NCBI GenBank assembly: GCA_950295325.1
Contig: CATNTY010000053.1
Coordinates: 1-29,715, forward strand
DNA from: Polytrichum commune
Lineage: Eukaryota; Streptophyta; Polytrichopsida; Polytrichales; Polytrichaceae
Reading direction: 5' to 3'
DNA length: 29,715 nucleotides
The position numbers were made by a program, and so were the translations under genes. Under the pieces are notes generated by a model. The model had not been told where the DNA came from. It searched no databases and saw only the letters and a list, made by a program, of their open reading frames with translations. This document shows positions 19,349 to 29,715 of the stretch, piece by piece (position 1 is the first letter of the stretch; each line of letters begins with the position of its first letter).

Positions 19349-20750
19349 TCAAGGATCAGAGGTGGCTGATCTCTCTTCTCTGCACCAGTCACCACTCTTG
19401 CCTCCTGTCTTGGACTCCAGCTGAATGTCAGAGATTTTGATGTCTTTTGACACAGCCTTGCACATGTCGTAAACTGTGAGGCTGGCAATAGACACAGCAG
19501 TTAGAGCTTCCATCTCCACACCCGTAGGACCAACAGTCGTCACTTTAGCTTCAATGTCCACGGCATGCAGTCCCTCGTTGAGACTGAGGCTCAGATCAAC
19601 CCCACTCAGCAACAGGTTATGACAAAGGGGTATAAGATCGCCCGTCTGTTTCGCGCCCATGATACCTGCGATTTTCGCCACCGTGAGAACATCACCTTTG
19701 GAGATGCTGTTGGCGGTGACAAGGGAGAATGCATGTGCACCAAGGTGCACTCGCCCGCTTGCAACCGCCACTCTCCTTGTGTCATTCTTCATGGAAACAT
19801 TTACCATCGCAGCCTTCCCTGTCACGTCAACATGTGAGAGACCCATAGCAGGTGGCTGATTTTCTCTGCCAATATCCTTTGATCGAGACACAAATTGGTG
19901 GTCAGAATCCCTCACTGCACCAGTGGTAGTCAAGTTGCTCCTCACCGGTTCCAGTCGGGCTGACAGTGCAGAATTGAGTTGTGGGTCAGAAGAGACTTTG
20001 CCTTTCATGGCAGAAGTTGCCTCAAATCGAGATGGAGGCACAGCACCAAATATAGCTTCCAGTTCCTGCCAACCGAGGAAGAAGCACTTATCATGCTCAG
20101 GTTGATCACTATCCCATCCAGTTTCATTTTACATTGTGATTGCAAGGAGAACTCTCGAGGCAGCAAGATATATCTGGAGCACACGCCTCTGGTCACTTCT
20201 TCAAGTTGGCAACAGCAAGCTCATTAAACGCATCATTGGCATAAAGGGAGCATCGAAGGAAGGCAAGCTGGTTAAATAAGAAGATTCAAGGGACCCTCGT
20301 TGAATGGGTGGATTATGTCTCCCATTTTGGAACCCTCATTTCTTCCACCCAAAGAATTACCACACCAACAAACATTGCATGGCCAAAATGTTTTGCATAT
20401 GGGCACACCTTGTCCTTTTGAAAGCGTTTAAGCCAATTTCATATTCAAATGATGTAGAGATGTAAAATCCATGACTAGTGGAAGTGCACCTTATTGAACT
20501 CGTCAACGATGGCATCCTCATCCCCTTTCAGGGTTACACTTCCCGGTTCACCATAACCAAAGCCTGTTCTTTGAGCCTTGTCAAAGTGACGATTGTCCTC
20601 CTCATCACTGAAATCACCACCATCAAACCCTGACCCTAATGAGGATTTCCACTTCTCCCTTGAAAATGCCGCCCGGCATCCCCCAGTCAGGGAAGACTGC
20701 GCAGTGGAAACAAGCTTCCAAAGAGCTCCTTGTCTGCCTCTGAGGAGCAT
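19349..20750 (-). CDS. CNX3: Cyclic pyranopterin monophosphate synthase, MoaC/CNX3 family, mitochondrial; copy B
   Basis: Same gene model as copy A: exons 20490-20750 and 19349-20065, with a GT-AG intron of the same length (424 bp). The predicted protein has 325 residues. The presequence, linker and full MoaC domain are intact. The differences from copy A I can see are Lys for Asn in exon 1 (VTLKGDED), Thr for Ser, Ser for Phe and Val for Met in the linker and domain start, and Gly for Arg at residue 224. At 224 the IMGAKQT sequence of this copy is the normal family form, so copy B is the better candidate for the ancestral, fully active enzyme. The 3' side runs into the tandem array. Confidence 0.95.
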
Positions 20751-21464
20751 CTTTGGGGGCCGTTGGAGGATTCACTTACACCTCCATCCGCAGCTCTTCA
20801 TTAATCATCTGCATACACATCCAAATCCCCATTACAGGCATGCAATCATTTTACCCTTTTAAGCAATCGGACTCTTTGCTGAGGTCTGCACCTTCAAACA
20901 AGTTGCTCCAGATAGATCCACTCATCTGTGAGCTCTGACAACAAAATCCTTAAACCTTAACCCTAAAATATACAACCTGATCCCAGATCTCCTGTCAAAC
21001 ATGGGTCACGCTCTCTTAAAAGAAGAGATAGAATTCCATTTCTCTCCAAGCCCCTTCACGATGACTATAACCATGGCCATTAGCACAGATTGTGCAATTG
21101 CGTTACTCGTTGTCCCAGATATTGATGAAGAATATGCATACACTATTGACGATTTAAGCTTGATGGTAGAAATAAGCCAGCCATGATCATTTGTCCAATA
21201 CAGTAAATATACCAAACCACTACACATAATCAGGACCTCTACTATTGAAGGGAATGCTCACTAATCCTTAGAGAAGCTCTTCATGGAGAAACCTTAACAG
21301 TGACGAGTAGCTGGCGACATGATATTATATGAATAAAAACGAAGCTCTCTCTCTCTCTTTTTGAATCATCAAATTTCGCCAGGACGGAACCTTGCCAGAG
21401 ATATTATGGTTCTCACCAAATGCTTCGCGAAACAAGCTAAAATGAGAAAATAGATGGACCCTGA
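20751..21464. other. Upstream region of moaC copy B
   Basis: Partner of 3743-4454, with the same telobox-like motif near 20960 and a CT run near 21344-21360. No gene is supported. Confidence 0.5.
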
Positions 21465-22121
21465 AGCTGATGATTTGACAAAGACAAGAGCAAACACACA
21501 AGTCATCAACAAGCATGAATTCTATTTGAGCTCTTCCTACATTTAGGGTTTAGGGTTTTAGATCCTTATTTTGCATTTGAGCAACTTAAACACCTATCTA
21601 ATAGAAAATCTTTACAAAGTTAACTCGACCACAATAGGCAGCGTCGGAAAAACCTCAGTCGCATCAGAGAGCTGATGAGCTCGAATGTCGAACATCACCC
21701 ACAAATAGCTTTTGAGATTCTTAACCCAGAGCTACATTTTGGTGCAAATGTGCCCCAAAACCGTTACCTCCAAATGTGCACAAAAAGTGAATGACTCCGA
21801 CTCCCATGTAGCTGATAATTTGACAAGCACGGGAGCTCAAACAGACGTCATCAACAAGCCTAACTTCTGTTCGAGCGCATCCTTAATTAGGGTTTAGGGT
21901 TTAAGCTCCTCGTGTTTTGAATTTGAGGAACCCAGATAGCCTAGCTATCAGGAAATCTCCACGCCGTGAATTCCACACGAGAGGCACCGTAAGGAAAACC
22001 TCATTACGATCAGAGAGCTGGTGAGTTCGAATGCCAAGCACAAAATTAGCTTCTGATGCAAATGCGACCCAGGCCATTTACCTCCAAATGTCCAAAAAAA
22101 GTGAAATATGACTCCCACTAC
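21465..22121 (+). repeat. Two direct repeats with telomere-like motifs, copy B
   Basis: Units at about 21465-21810 and 21811-22121. Telomere-like cores lie at 21542-21559 and 21887-21902, slightly longer than in copy A (TTTAGGGTTTAGGGTTTT). Confidence 0.75.
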
Positions 22122-23330
22122 GCAATCCACTCAAGTTTCTCCAGTCCCGAAGCTCCAGCTTTCTCAATAACCATGCCCACTTCCCACACACACCCTTGTA
22201 TACCTCAATATCACCGAAATTTCCCACAAGTTGCTCAAACCTCGATGAAAGTTTCAGTTACCGACTAAGTAAGTAGGTACTTACAGCCTGACAATGAGCA
22301 CCATCGAAATTGCTTCAAGATTCGGCCAAACATCCGCCGTGAGCAATCGGGCACCGAAGAACCTTCACAGCTTTCTCGCTATGCTCAATGTTGAGTTGGA
22401 AATCTACAGTACACGAACATATTGTGGTCTTTGAGCATACCGGAGGGCGTTCTATCAATCCCATGTCAAGTGGTCTCACCCAATTGTAGGAATGACACGT
22501 GTCAGATGGAATACTTGTTATCTGTCGAAATAGAGAGCTCTCTCCAATACTATGTTTTAGTGGAATGTTGTTCATTGTTGATTATATGTTGATCACACTG
22601 AGGGCCTTTCTATATGGGCATAAATAAAAACAAAAAGAAATGAACGCAAATGTTTTTTGACACTTGCATGAATAAAAACCCATTCGTCAGTAGAGAGTAC
22701 CCACCCATGCACAGATGCTCTCTCTTGTGATGTAAATCCTACTTGTAAGTAAGAGGGTTTTGCTCACTTGTGAGTGTAGTCATATATATATTGGGGTCTT
22801 TATGTTGTGTGATTATAATTTTATTTTGAGGGTTGGTTAAGATGTTGGTTCTTTCTACTTTTCTTGTAGGTTAGGTATTTTATAGATATTTGGTGTATCT
22901 TTTTCATGAGAGTTTGATGAGGCGTTTGGGTAATTTGAGTTTTGTGAAGTATTACATAGTTAGGGTGTGGATCGCTCCTCTAGCCCAAGTTGTAATATAA
23001 CAAGCTTTCAATTTTTTTTGTCAAAGAGCATCTATGAGCAAGTTGTATTTGTCGTGCTTTTCTTGGACAAAGTTTAGGGAATGGTTGGTGTTAAAAACAA
23101 AAGGGGGGGGGGGGGGTGGCTTCTTTGGCTATACCAATGACACTTGTAATGTTTAGACGTAAGCGAGCTAAACATGTGCAACAATGAGTTGTGCATGTGT
23201 TTTGCATGTGTTGGTATGGTGTTGTCTTGAGGGGTGCATTCATTTGTGCTTGCAGCAATGACATGTATTGCTTGTTGTGTTTATCTAATCGGAATTTTAC
23301 TAGGAACCTTTGTGTACATATTAAAATCAT
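22122..23330. other. Intergenic part of copy B, with an unoccupied element site and the 1.6 kb indel junction
   Basis: AATGTTGTTCA at 22564-22574 is the empty site for the 455 bp element of copy A. A G-run lies at about 23103-23117. Near 23328-23332 the sequence jumps from the partner of 6802 to the partner of 8419. No gene is supported. Confidence 0.6.
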
Positions 23331-24187
23331 CTGTGAAGATGTAGATTTTATTGGTTTTTTGTGACTAAGTTCATTGTATGTTCTAAACAGAAGAGGATTG
23401 CATTGAGTTATGCTCTTAATATGTTTGGGTAGCCTGGGAGTATTTATGCTATGATTTTTGGTTATATTTGCTGTAGACTCCAAAACCGGCTAGAATACAT
23501 GTGCCATCCTTATTAGGGGGTGTGAATGGGTGTGAATGAACCGCTAATGTACTAGCTCTTTAGTGGTGGGAATTTTGTGGAATTGGTTGTGGATAGTTCT
23601 ACTGGTAGAGGCTTTGGGAGTGTTTGTATGTGTTTGTGAGAAGGGGAGAGTTGTGTTTTTGTTTGTGTGATAAAAAAAATATTAAAAAAAAGAATTTGGA
23701 TGAACTAAAAGTAATTTGGGGATGACAACACTTGTAGAGTTATTCATAAGAAGTATCACTAGAAAACTTACCACAGTGACACAAAATACCATATGGCACT
23801 GAATACAATATTTAGTGTAGACTATAGGACCAAGTGAGAGTGTGGCCAAAGTGCTCTAGGGCATTTACTATAGTGCAGTCATACATGTAAAAACATATAG
23901 ATACTTCATTTTCAAGCATTCTGAAATTGTAACATCATTTAGCAACTACAAAGTCCACTCTTCTAATTTATTTCAATAAGATTGGACAACATGAAAACAC
24001 ACGTTTCCAAAATTGGTGTACAAATTTTACACTCACTCTAGTATGTAAATTGGAACACCACCTCTATAGGAGGACGAAATTGATGAAGGTGAGCCTCAAC
24101 CTCTTTTTCTAGCTCATTACTAAGTCTTGGGGCAAGATAAATTCCTCATTTGCTTCATCACTCGTTTGAGCAAGAAACAAAGAAACA
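23331..24187. other. Noncoding flank downstream of the small gene, copy B
   Basis: Partner of 8419-9274. A frame that is open across 8354-8605 in copy A is broken here by small indels, which argues against it being coding. Confidence 0.5.
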
Positions 24188-24544
24188 TTATATCAAGTAT
24201 AAGGGCCAGTGAAGAATCTTGTCCACGACAATGTTACAAAGGGCAACAAAACAAAATGCCAAAAGTCCATATTTGTCTTTGTTTGATTTGCGTTTGACCT
24301 CTTGGAGTTGTGATTTGCGCAACTTCAACTCTGTGTATGCCAATTCCACGTCCATTGCCCGTCGACGCATTTTTGCCTTCCAAGCATCTTCTTCGTCCAA
24401 GTTTTCACAAGCTGATTCAATCTCCAAAGCACATTCACGTGCTTTAGCCTTCAATTCTTCTAATTCACGCTCCTTTGCTTGTTGACACAAGTCTAGAGCA
24501 CATTGTGCACATGAGGACCTCGCCCTTCCAGTATGGCAGCCCAT
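24188..24544 (-). CDS. Small cysteine-rich coiled-coil protein with C-terminal membrane segment, copy B
   Basis: The predicted protein has 118 residues, aligned without gaps to copy A over the first 112. Cys at 3, 12, 15 and 20 and the coiled-coil region are kept. The membrane segment differs slightly (FVALCNIVVD). TGG instead of TAG lets it continue with WPLYLI, making the hydrophobic tail longer. The family is unknown to me. Confidence 0.7.
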   Translation of the reverse strand: MGCHTGRARSSCAQCALDLCQQAKERELEELKAKARECALEIESACENLDEEDAWKAKMRRRAMDVELAYTELKLRKSQLQEVKRKSNKDKYGLLAFCFVALCNIVVDKILHWPLYLI

Positions 24545-24592
24545 GGTATACTTATTTTCTTTCTCTCAACAAATTTATGCAAAGCTCTCTGG

Positions 24593-24600
24593 ATTTTATA
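24593..24600 (-). promoter_or_regulatory. TATA box for the small membrane-protein gene, copy B
   Basis: TATAAAAT on the minus strand at the same distance from the ATG as in copy A. Confidence 0.45.
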
Positions 24601-25082
24601 GAATGTGTGGACCAGAACTTGTCAATGACAAATTTCACCGATATCTTCGCAACCTCGACGATTAGAATGATTAAAGAAGTAACCAGTTGGGATATAAAGT
24701 TTAAGTTCATCATCATTGCAAAAGTACTAATTTATACCCATATGTAACAAAAGTAAAAGCAGAGAACACCGTATAGAAAAGTAAAGTAAAAGGACAAAAA
24801 AAGAGGTAATGATGTGGGTAATATTGGTAGTGTTGCATTTTTCAACTTCCTCTCATTTTAGCTTTTAATTTCTTTCCTTTTTACAAGATTTATATTACAA
24901 ATTATTTTCAACTTATTTACGTTTAGACGTCGCTTGGTCATAACATTATTCAACAAGCAATTGAACTTCCACTCCTAAATTCGGCAACATGTATAAAATC
25001 AATGTAAATGAGAAGGAGGGAGGTATTTGTGTCATGCAGGGGTGCTTCTGATGTTGGTCATAAGCTATATTGTTTTGTCTAA
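24601..25082. other. Upstream flank of the small gene, copy B
   Basis: AT-rich partner of 9687-10172; nothing further recognised. Confidence 0.4.
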
Positions 25083-25269
25083 TTAGTGTGGGACACCATT
25101 CGGAGTTACGTGTTGCTAGAACTTTTTGCCGGCATTTTAATTTTTACCAACTAAGTTATATCATTTTCTTCGGTGTGCATACTAACTACTTATGTTATTT
25201 GGGGTATAAAGTGATACACTTAGTAAAATGTTATAGCATTGCATAACTCCAAATGGTCACCCACACTAA
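25083..25269. mobile_element. 187 bp MITE, family member 2, at the right end of copy B
   Basis: The ends TTAGTGTGGG and CCCACACTAA are perfect complements. They extend inward as ACCATTCGGAGTTACGTG against CATAACTCCAAATGGT. It sits at the position of member 1 in copy A, so it predates the duplication. Confidence 0.75.
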
Positions 25270-25340
25270 CGAGACAAATGGTCTAGCACAACAAGAAGTT
25301 TGTACCCCCAACATGGTCACTACTATATTAATTATCCCAA

Positions 25341-25532
25341 TTAATGCATGCTACTATTCGGAATTATGCAGTGCAATAACATCTTACGTACTCATGAGCT
25401 CAATTTCTACCAACAAAAGTTACAAGAGGATATTTGGACATTATAGAACATATTTGACTTTGTTTGGTAGATAATTACATTCTCATTAAATAGTTAAAGC
25501 AATGCATACCTCCGAATAGTACCACGCACTAA
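25341..25532. mobile_element. 192 bp MITE, family member 3, just outside copy B
   Basis: Left end TTAATGCATGCTACTATTCGG; right end complementary to TTAGTGCGTGGTACTATTCGG. The CTATTCGGA.TTATGCA-type subterminal sequence ties it to the other two members. It begins 16 bp beyond the end of similarity between copies A and B. Confidence 0.65.
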
Positions 25533-25880
25533 GTGGGATGATCGGTGTAGTACTAGTAGCTACTATTTAGGTGAGGTTGCCACTTAGCATTGATAGGGAC
25601 GGACAAATATTTACTATTAATAAGCAACTAACCTATAACTTGCTTATAATTAGTCCTCTCCCATTTAGGTGGGTAACTTCCTCTCACATTACTTGTGGCG
25701 TATGTTTTAAAATCATTGCCAAGCCTAGTGACCCGCAAGACCCTCGTAACCCAATGGATTGTTCAGTGTTCCATCTTCTAGGTCTCAACTCATGTTCCAT
25801 GAATTGCATGCTTTGCATGTGACTTTTGCCCATACACACCCATGTTGTCGTAAAACATAGTCACCTAGTGCACACGGTGA
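25533..25880. other. Intergenic, no gene seen
   Basis: One plus-strand frame (25571-25822) is open, without recognisable motifs. Nothing else was noted. Confidence 0.4.
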
Positions 25881-26285
25881 GAGCATCCCCATCAGATCGG
25901 GTACAGCCCAAATAGAGTATATAATATTTTATACTTTTTGGGAGCCCTCCTCTTGGGCAGGGCAACTCATCTTGAGTCAAAGCCCACCAAAGCCTAGGCA
26001 TACCCCCGGTATAATTAGGAAGCAATCAATAAGACAACGACACCAATTATCTGACATGGGATAAAGTAAGATATCGGAGTATCTCATATTAAAGTAATCT
26101 CTTGGCGGGTCGTTATCTGAACCATTTATGGCGGGGGAAGGTCTTTACTATACCCAGGTCGGTTCTAAATTATGAGGGACCGGACACTGGTGGGGCTCAA
26201 TTTATGCCGGTACCGCCACCTAAGAACCCGGGATGCCCCATTTTGGGCGTTGGCATGCCCCATGCCCGGTCTGGTGGGGACGCTC
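25881..26285. mobile_element. 405 bp terminal-inverted-repeat element
   Basis: Left end GAGCATCCCCATCAGATCGGG; the right end's complement is GAGCGTCCCCACCAGACCGGG, matching at all but three positions. TGA flanks both sides (25878-25880 and 26286-26288), a possible 3 bp target duplication. The interior has further GGGC/GCCC-rich inverted pieces. There is no transposase frame, so it is a non-autonomous MITE whose superfamily I cannot fix. Confidence 0.65.
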
Positions 26286-28802
26286 TGAGTGGTAGATGCC
26301 ATAGCCCATGGCACAAGCAGTCTACCCAACAACATTCCCTAGATGATCTTAGGTGCGTCAAGGCATTTGAAACCAAGGGCGCATTGCCGCTCATTTCTCC
26401 AACTCCCTTGCGACATCCAAACCCTAATTTCGCTACACATGTCCACAATTGGAGTCGCATAGCTCCGAGATTAGGAGAAGATGGACAATTTTGCTCCAAA
26501 AAGGGAGGACGATTATGATGAAAGTGCACATGTTACAAAACATGGCAATTTTGGAGCATCTTAGGAGTGGAGTGCAACCGCCATCTTTGAGCTCTTTCTC
26601 ATTCAAGGATTTGTCATGGACGTGGAGAATTCCATGGGGGAGGAAAAGTCATGTGGCAATCGTCCCTTGGGAGAAGCGGGAGGATTTCAACAAGGGAAAT
26701 GGGAGGGTTAGGGAAAATAAATTAATACAAGTTTGTTAAGAGAGGTCCAATGATCGGGGAGAACCGACAGTTAGTTACAAATGAACCAGTTGAGTTTGAG
26801 GAATAACCAGTTGAAGTTCAAGACTGCAGGAAAATTACCGATCATTTTAAAGGAATCTATAGAATATACTCCAATTTCATAAAGGAAAACCGGAGGATGT
26901 CAACATGTAACCGGGTGGACTTGCAAACACTAGGATCTCAACCGATTATGCCCAAAAATCTCCTCGATCACTGGAGAGATCCATGGACAAATGCCAACTT
27001 GAAGCACCCTAGAGCACATTGCTACTTGGAGCATGCAAGGTTTTGCTTGCTAAGCCATTCTACCCCGCCCTTTGGGGGTGCACTAATCATTGTTGAAAGA
27101 GTGGACCCACATGCGTACACAAGAGGGGTATTAATTGTGCCTAGGGGTTACAAAATATGCATAAGGTACATGTATTATTTATTCTAGATTTTGTAAGTGT
27201 ACTAGGCATATTATTCATCTAATCCTAGTTGGATTTCTGCTTTTAAGCTCATAGTCAATTATAATGAAGTGGGTTATCTACAAGAGATCCAAATGAACAT
27301 TTCATCCAATATATGAATTACATTCCTCTATGAAATTTAAGGTTTAGGACGAGAGGGGAAAGACCACTCTATGGGAACCCTAAAGGTTTCTCATTGTGGA
27401 GCTCATTGCAGGTGGAGTGAGGATGGAGTTCATAGGTGGTTTTTCTTCTCTTATTCTTCTGGTTGTTTTTTGATCTAGTAATGAGATTGTGGTTGCAAAT
27501 TGTGGTGTTTTTGGGGTCCTTGTAGCGTCAACGTTTGGATGTCAGTTTATGGTGCCCTTCTTCATCTTCAACATCAACAATTGCTGATCGTTGCCTTACC
27601 TCTTTAATTGCCAACCAATTTCAATTTAAGAAATAACATTGCCGAAAAACGACAATCCTCCTTGTTTTTATCTTCCCTGCATGGAAAAAAGTTGCACCAC
27701 CTTATACTTCTCCACATCTTACACAAAACCTCTTAAGTGATCAATTATAGGCACCCCTCTACTCGACATGGCCCAATAAACCTCATCACACAACTAGTTA
27801 ATGTTATGGTCAAATAGCAACTACCTTTAAGAAAGTGTTCAAATGAAATGCACATTGTTTCAAGGACTTTTATTCCAAGCTGCGGGCCACTTTTCACTGG
27901 AGCTTGAGGACCTTTGACCCGTGATATATAAATTATGTGATCGGTCAAGAGGCCAAAGAAGGTCCAAGTTCACTTTACACTAGACCTTGAAAGCTTGAAT
28001 GACCAAACAAATTCAAATAAATGAAAAATCTATATGATATGTTACATGGCACCAAGTGGACTACTAGATGTTGCCTCAGGCCCACCAAAATTAGCAGGTC
28101 TAACACAAAATTAGGGGCTGTGACAAGCAATCAAATTGCCATGGACCCCAAATAACATTTTATTGCAATGGGGGCCTTTGGATGATTTTCAAAGGCCTTT
28201 AAATTTCATTGTCACAGCTCTTGGTCCATGTGCAAGGCAGCCCCAGAATGTTTTTGGCAAACACTGAAGAATGTTTTGGACACAGAAATTGCAGACTCCC
28301 GAAATCTGAGCACAGAAATTTGGGTCAAGTATAACTGTCCATCTAACTTCATCACATAGCAAACTTGTCTGCAAAATTAGTTCTGGAATGAACTAAGATA
28401 ATAGCAAATGTATATTACTGTATCATGAGAAATTTGGTTCTGGTAAATCAGAACAATACAATCAGGAAGTTAACATGAATTGGGCAACTGGGTGCTGACC
28501 AGAGCTTGTCACCAATGTTTCTAACAAGGGCATGTGCCCACCACTTTGAGGAAATATATCCTGAAAATGAAGGTCCTGGCCTAATCTGTAGCTAAAACAC
28601 ATTCCATGAACAATAATCACTTCTCTCCACCTGCACAGCTTGAAGTGGTATTGTTGGGTCTGTCGGTATCTTTAATGGTTCAATCAATGATTCGACATAC
28701 AATTCCTAAATGGTTTTCTTTTCTTTATTTGCTGAAATCTTGAAACAAGTATTATGGTAATTATAAGTAGTATGAATGAGATATAACTGAGATTCGGATG
28801 AA
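26286..28802. other. Intergenic, no gene supported
   Basis: Several open frames of 60-140 codons cross this region (for example 26102-26518, 26449-26739 and 26897-27187). None shows a domain, splice support or a sensible start. The right part would include the 3' flank of the minus-strand gene that ends at 28803. Confidence 0.45.
28117..28218. repeat. Short nested inverted repeat
   Basis: GCTGTGACAA (28117-28126) and TTGTCACAGC (28209-28218) are perfect complements, enclosing GGCCTTTG/CAAAGGCC (28173-28197, 9-base loop). It may be a very small element or a chance hairpin. Confidence 0.4.
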
Positions 28803-29682
28803 TCAGTCACTGTCGCACTCATCAGTACTGAAATGAGCAGTTTTCTCAGCCTGCAATAACCACAACAAACATGAATCCATGAGAATCTACCATCAATAAT
28901 GCTTAAAATCATTAACTCCAGTGGAGATAAGCTATGTCAAGTTACAACATGAGAATCAATGGGTGGTGAGAGGGTCTTTCTTCGAGGTTCACCTGATTAT
29001 TCAATCGTGTGCGGTTCAGAAGTTTGGTGCGTGCCTTGCATGCAGCGGAATTAGGCGACCACAGCATTTTCTGCACCCAATGATGCCAACAAAATTGAAT
29101 AACAGACTTCGAAAAAACAGACGTAGTAATTCACTCATCCCATATTTCTGACAAAATTTATAAGTTTAATGAGGTGCAACAACTTTACGGCCCTTTGAGT
29201 TTAATGTGGTGTAAAATTCACAACTACTTCAATTGAACAACTACATTACATGTTTAAATGGGATAATTTCTTCTATTATTTCAAAAGTTAATGAGATTAC
29301 TTCTGCCAAATAATTTAAGCCACTTTATAGAGGTGTGCTTTTCATATAGACTCTAAAGACATATAAAGGTGCAAAATGGAAGTGGCCACTTTCAATCTTA
29401 TAACAGCAATTTGTAAGAAAAACAATAGTTGTTATCAAATGCTCTCATGTTTTACCCCTCATAAGAACTATGTGATTCCTAGACAGAATCGCTGCCAGTA
29501 CCTTTTCTTTTGAGCTGAGTAAGACGGGCACATCTTCAACTTCAATGCCAAATATATCGTGCAATAGGGTATTATTCTGTTCACACAGCCATGAAGGGTA
29601 TTTATTGCGAAGGTCTACACACATCCAAATTGTCAATACCAAACACAGAACACTCAACTTTTCTTTCCCAATGGGCATACAC
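28803..29682 (-). CDS. 3' end of an unidentified spliced gene, partial, runs off the right edge
   Basis: Three minus-strand exons fit together in one frame. Exon at 29502-29682 follows a strong acceptor (CTCTTTCCCTACAG) and ends at AAAAG/GTACTG. Exon at 28993-29070 (26 codons) lies between TGGGTGCAG and CAG/GTGAAC. The last exon, 28803-28850, follows GTGGTTATTGCAG and ends in TGA. Introns are 431 and 142 bp. The encoded C-terminus of about 101 residues contains KYPSWLCEQNNTLLHDIFG, a basic stretch (KARTKLLNRTRLNNQ) and an acidic end (STDECDSD). I do not recognise the protein. The phase agreement at both junctions is the main support; earlier exons lie beyond 29715. Confidence 0.6.
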
Positions 29683-29715
29683 CTGTAGGGAAAGAGAAGT
29701 AAAACTAATCATCCC

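Larger units (their letters stand above)
16651..25325 (+). repeat. Large direct duplication, copy B
   Basis: Collinear with copy A, starting about 16651-16660 opposite the first base of the window and ending about 25325. It is shorter than copy A overall because it lacks the 455 bp element and the 1.6 kb block, though it has a 338 bp insert of its own. Its own right end lies 16 bp from another member of the 187 bp MITE family. Confidence 0.95.

Noticed and set aside
26102-26739. Long frames of 138, 110 and 96 codons near the 405 bp element
   Set aside because: The first two overlap or run through the element's right terminal repeat; none shows a domain or splice support.

Overview
The window is nuclear DNA of a land plant. 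It carries two intron-containing nuclear genes for plant functions: the plastid-targeted photosystem I subunit PsaE and a mitochondrial-type molybdenum cofactor enzyme of the MoaC/CNX3 family. It also has plant-type telomere motifs (TTTAGGG) and many short terminal-inverted-repeat elements. Nothing in the sequence fixes the species. A seedless plant is possible but not shown.

The main structure is a large direct duplication. Copy A fills 1-10425 and runs off the left edge. Copy B is 16651-25325. Both keep the same order: a ~270 bp tandem array, moaC/CNX3 on the minus strand, a pair of telobox-bearing repeats, repeat-rich DNA, a small minus-strand gene for a cysteine-rich coiled-coil protein with a C-terminal membrane segment, and a 187 bp inverted-repeat element at the right end. 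The copies differ by point changes and three large indels: a 338 bp hairpin element only in B (16757-17094), a 455 bp element with an 11 bp target duplication only in A (5554-6008), and a 1.6 kb block only in A (6803-8418). A 368 bp Tourist-like element is in both, so it predates the duplication.

Between the copies, 10426-16650 holds psaE (two exons, minus strand, 13349-14558). Its intron contains an internal tandem repeat. The rest of the spacer looks like old transposon debris. Right of copy B, 25326-28800 has more inverted-repeat elements and no gene I can support. At the right edge, three consistently phased splice-bounded exons on the minus strand (28803-29682) form the 3' end of an unidentified gene.

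The recognised genes do not form a pathway: psaE serves photosystem I in the plastid, and moaC/CNX3 makes cyclic pyranopterin monophosphate in the mitochondrion. The interest lies in the duplication, its dated insertions, a Gly-to-Arg difference in a conserved MoaC motif, and a possible captured exon inside the 455 bp element. Most other open frames are short and show no sign of coding. No RNA genes or CRISPR arrays were seen.
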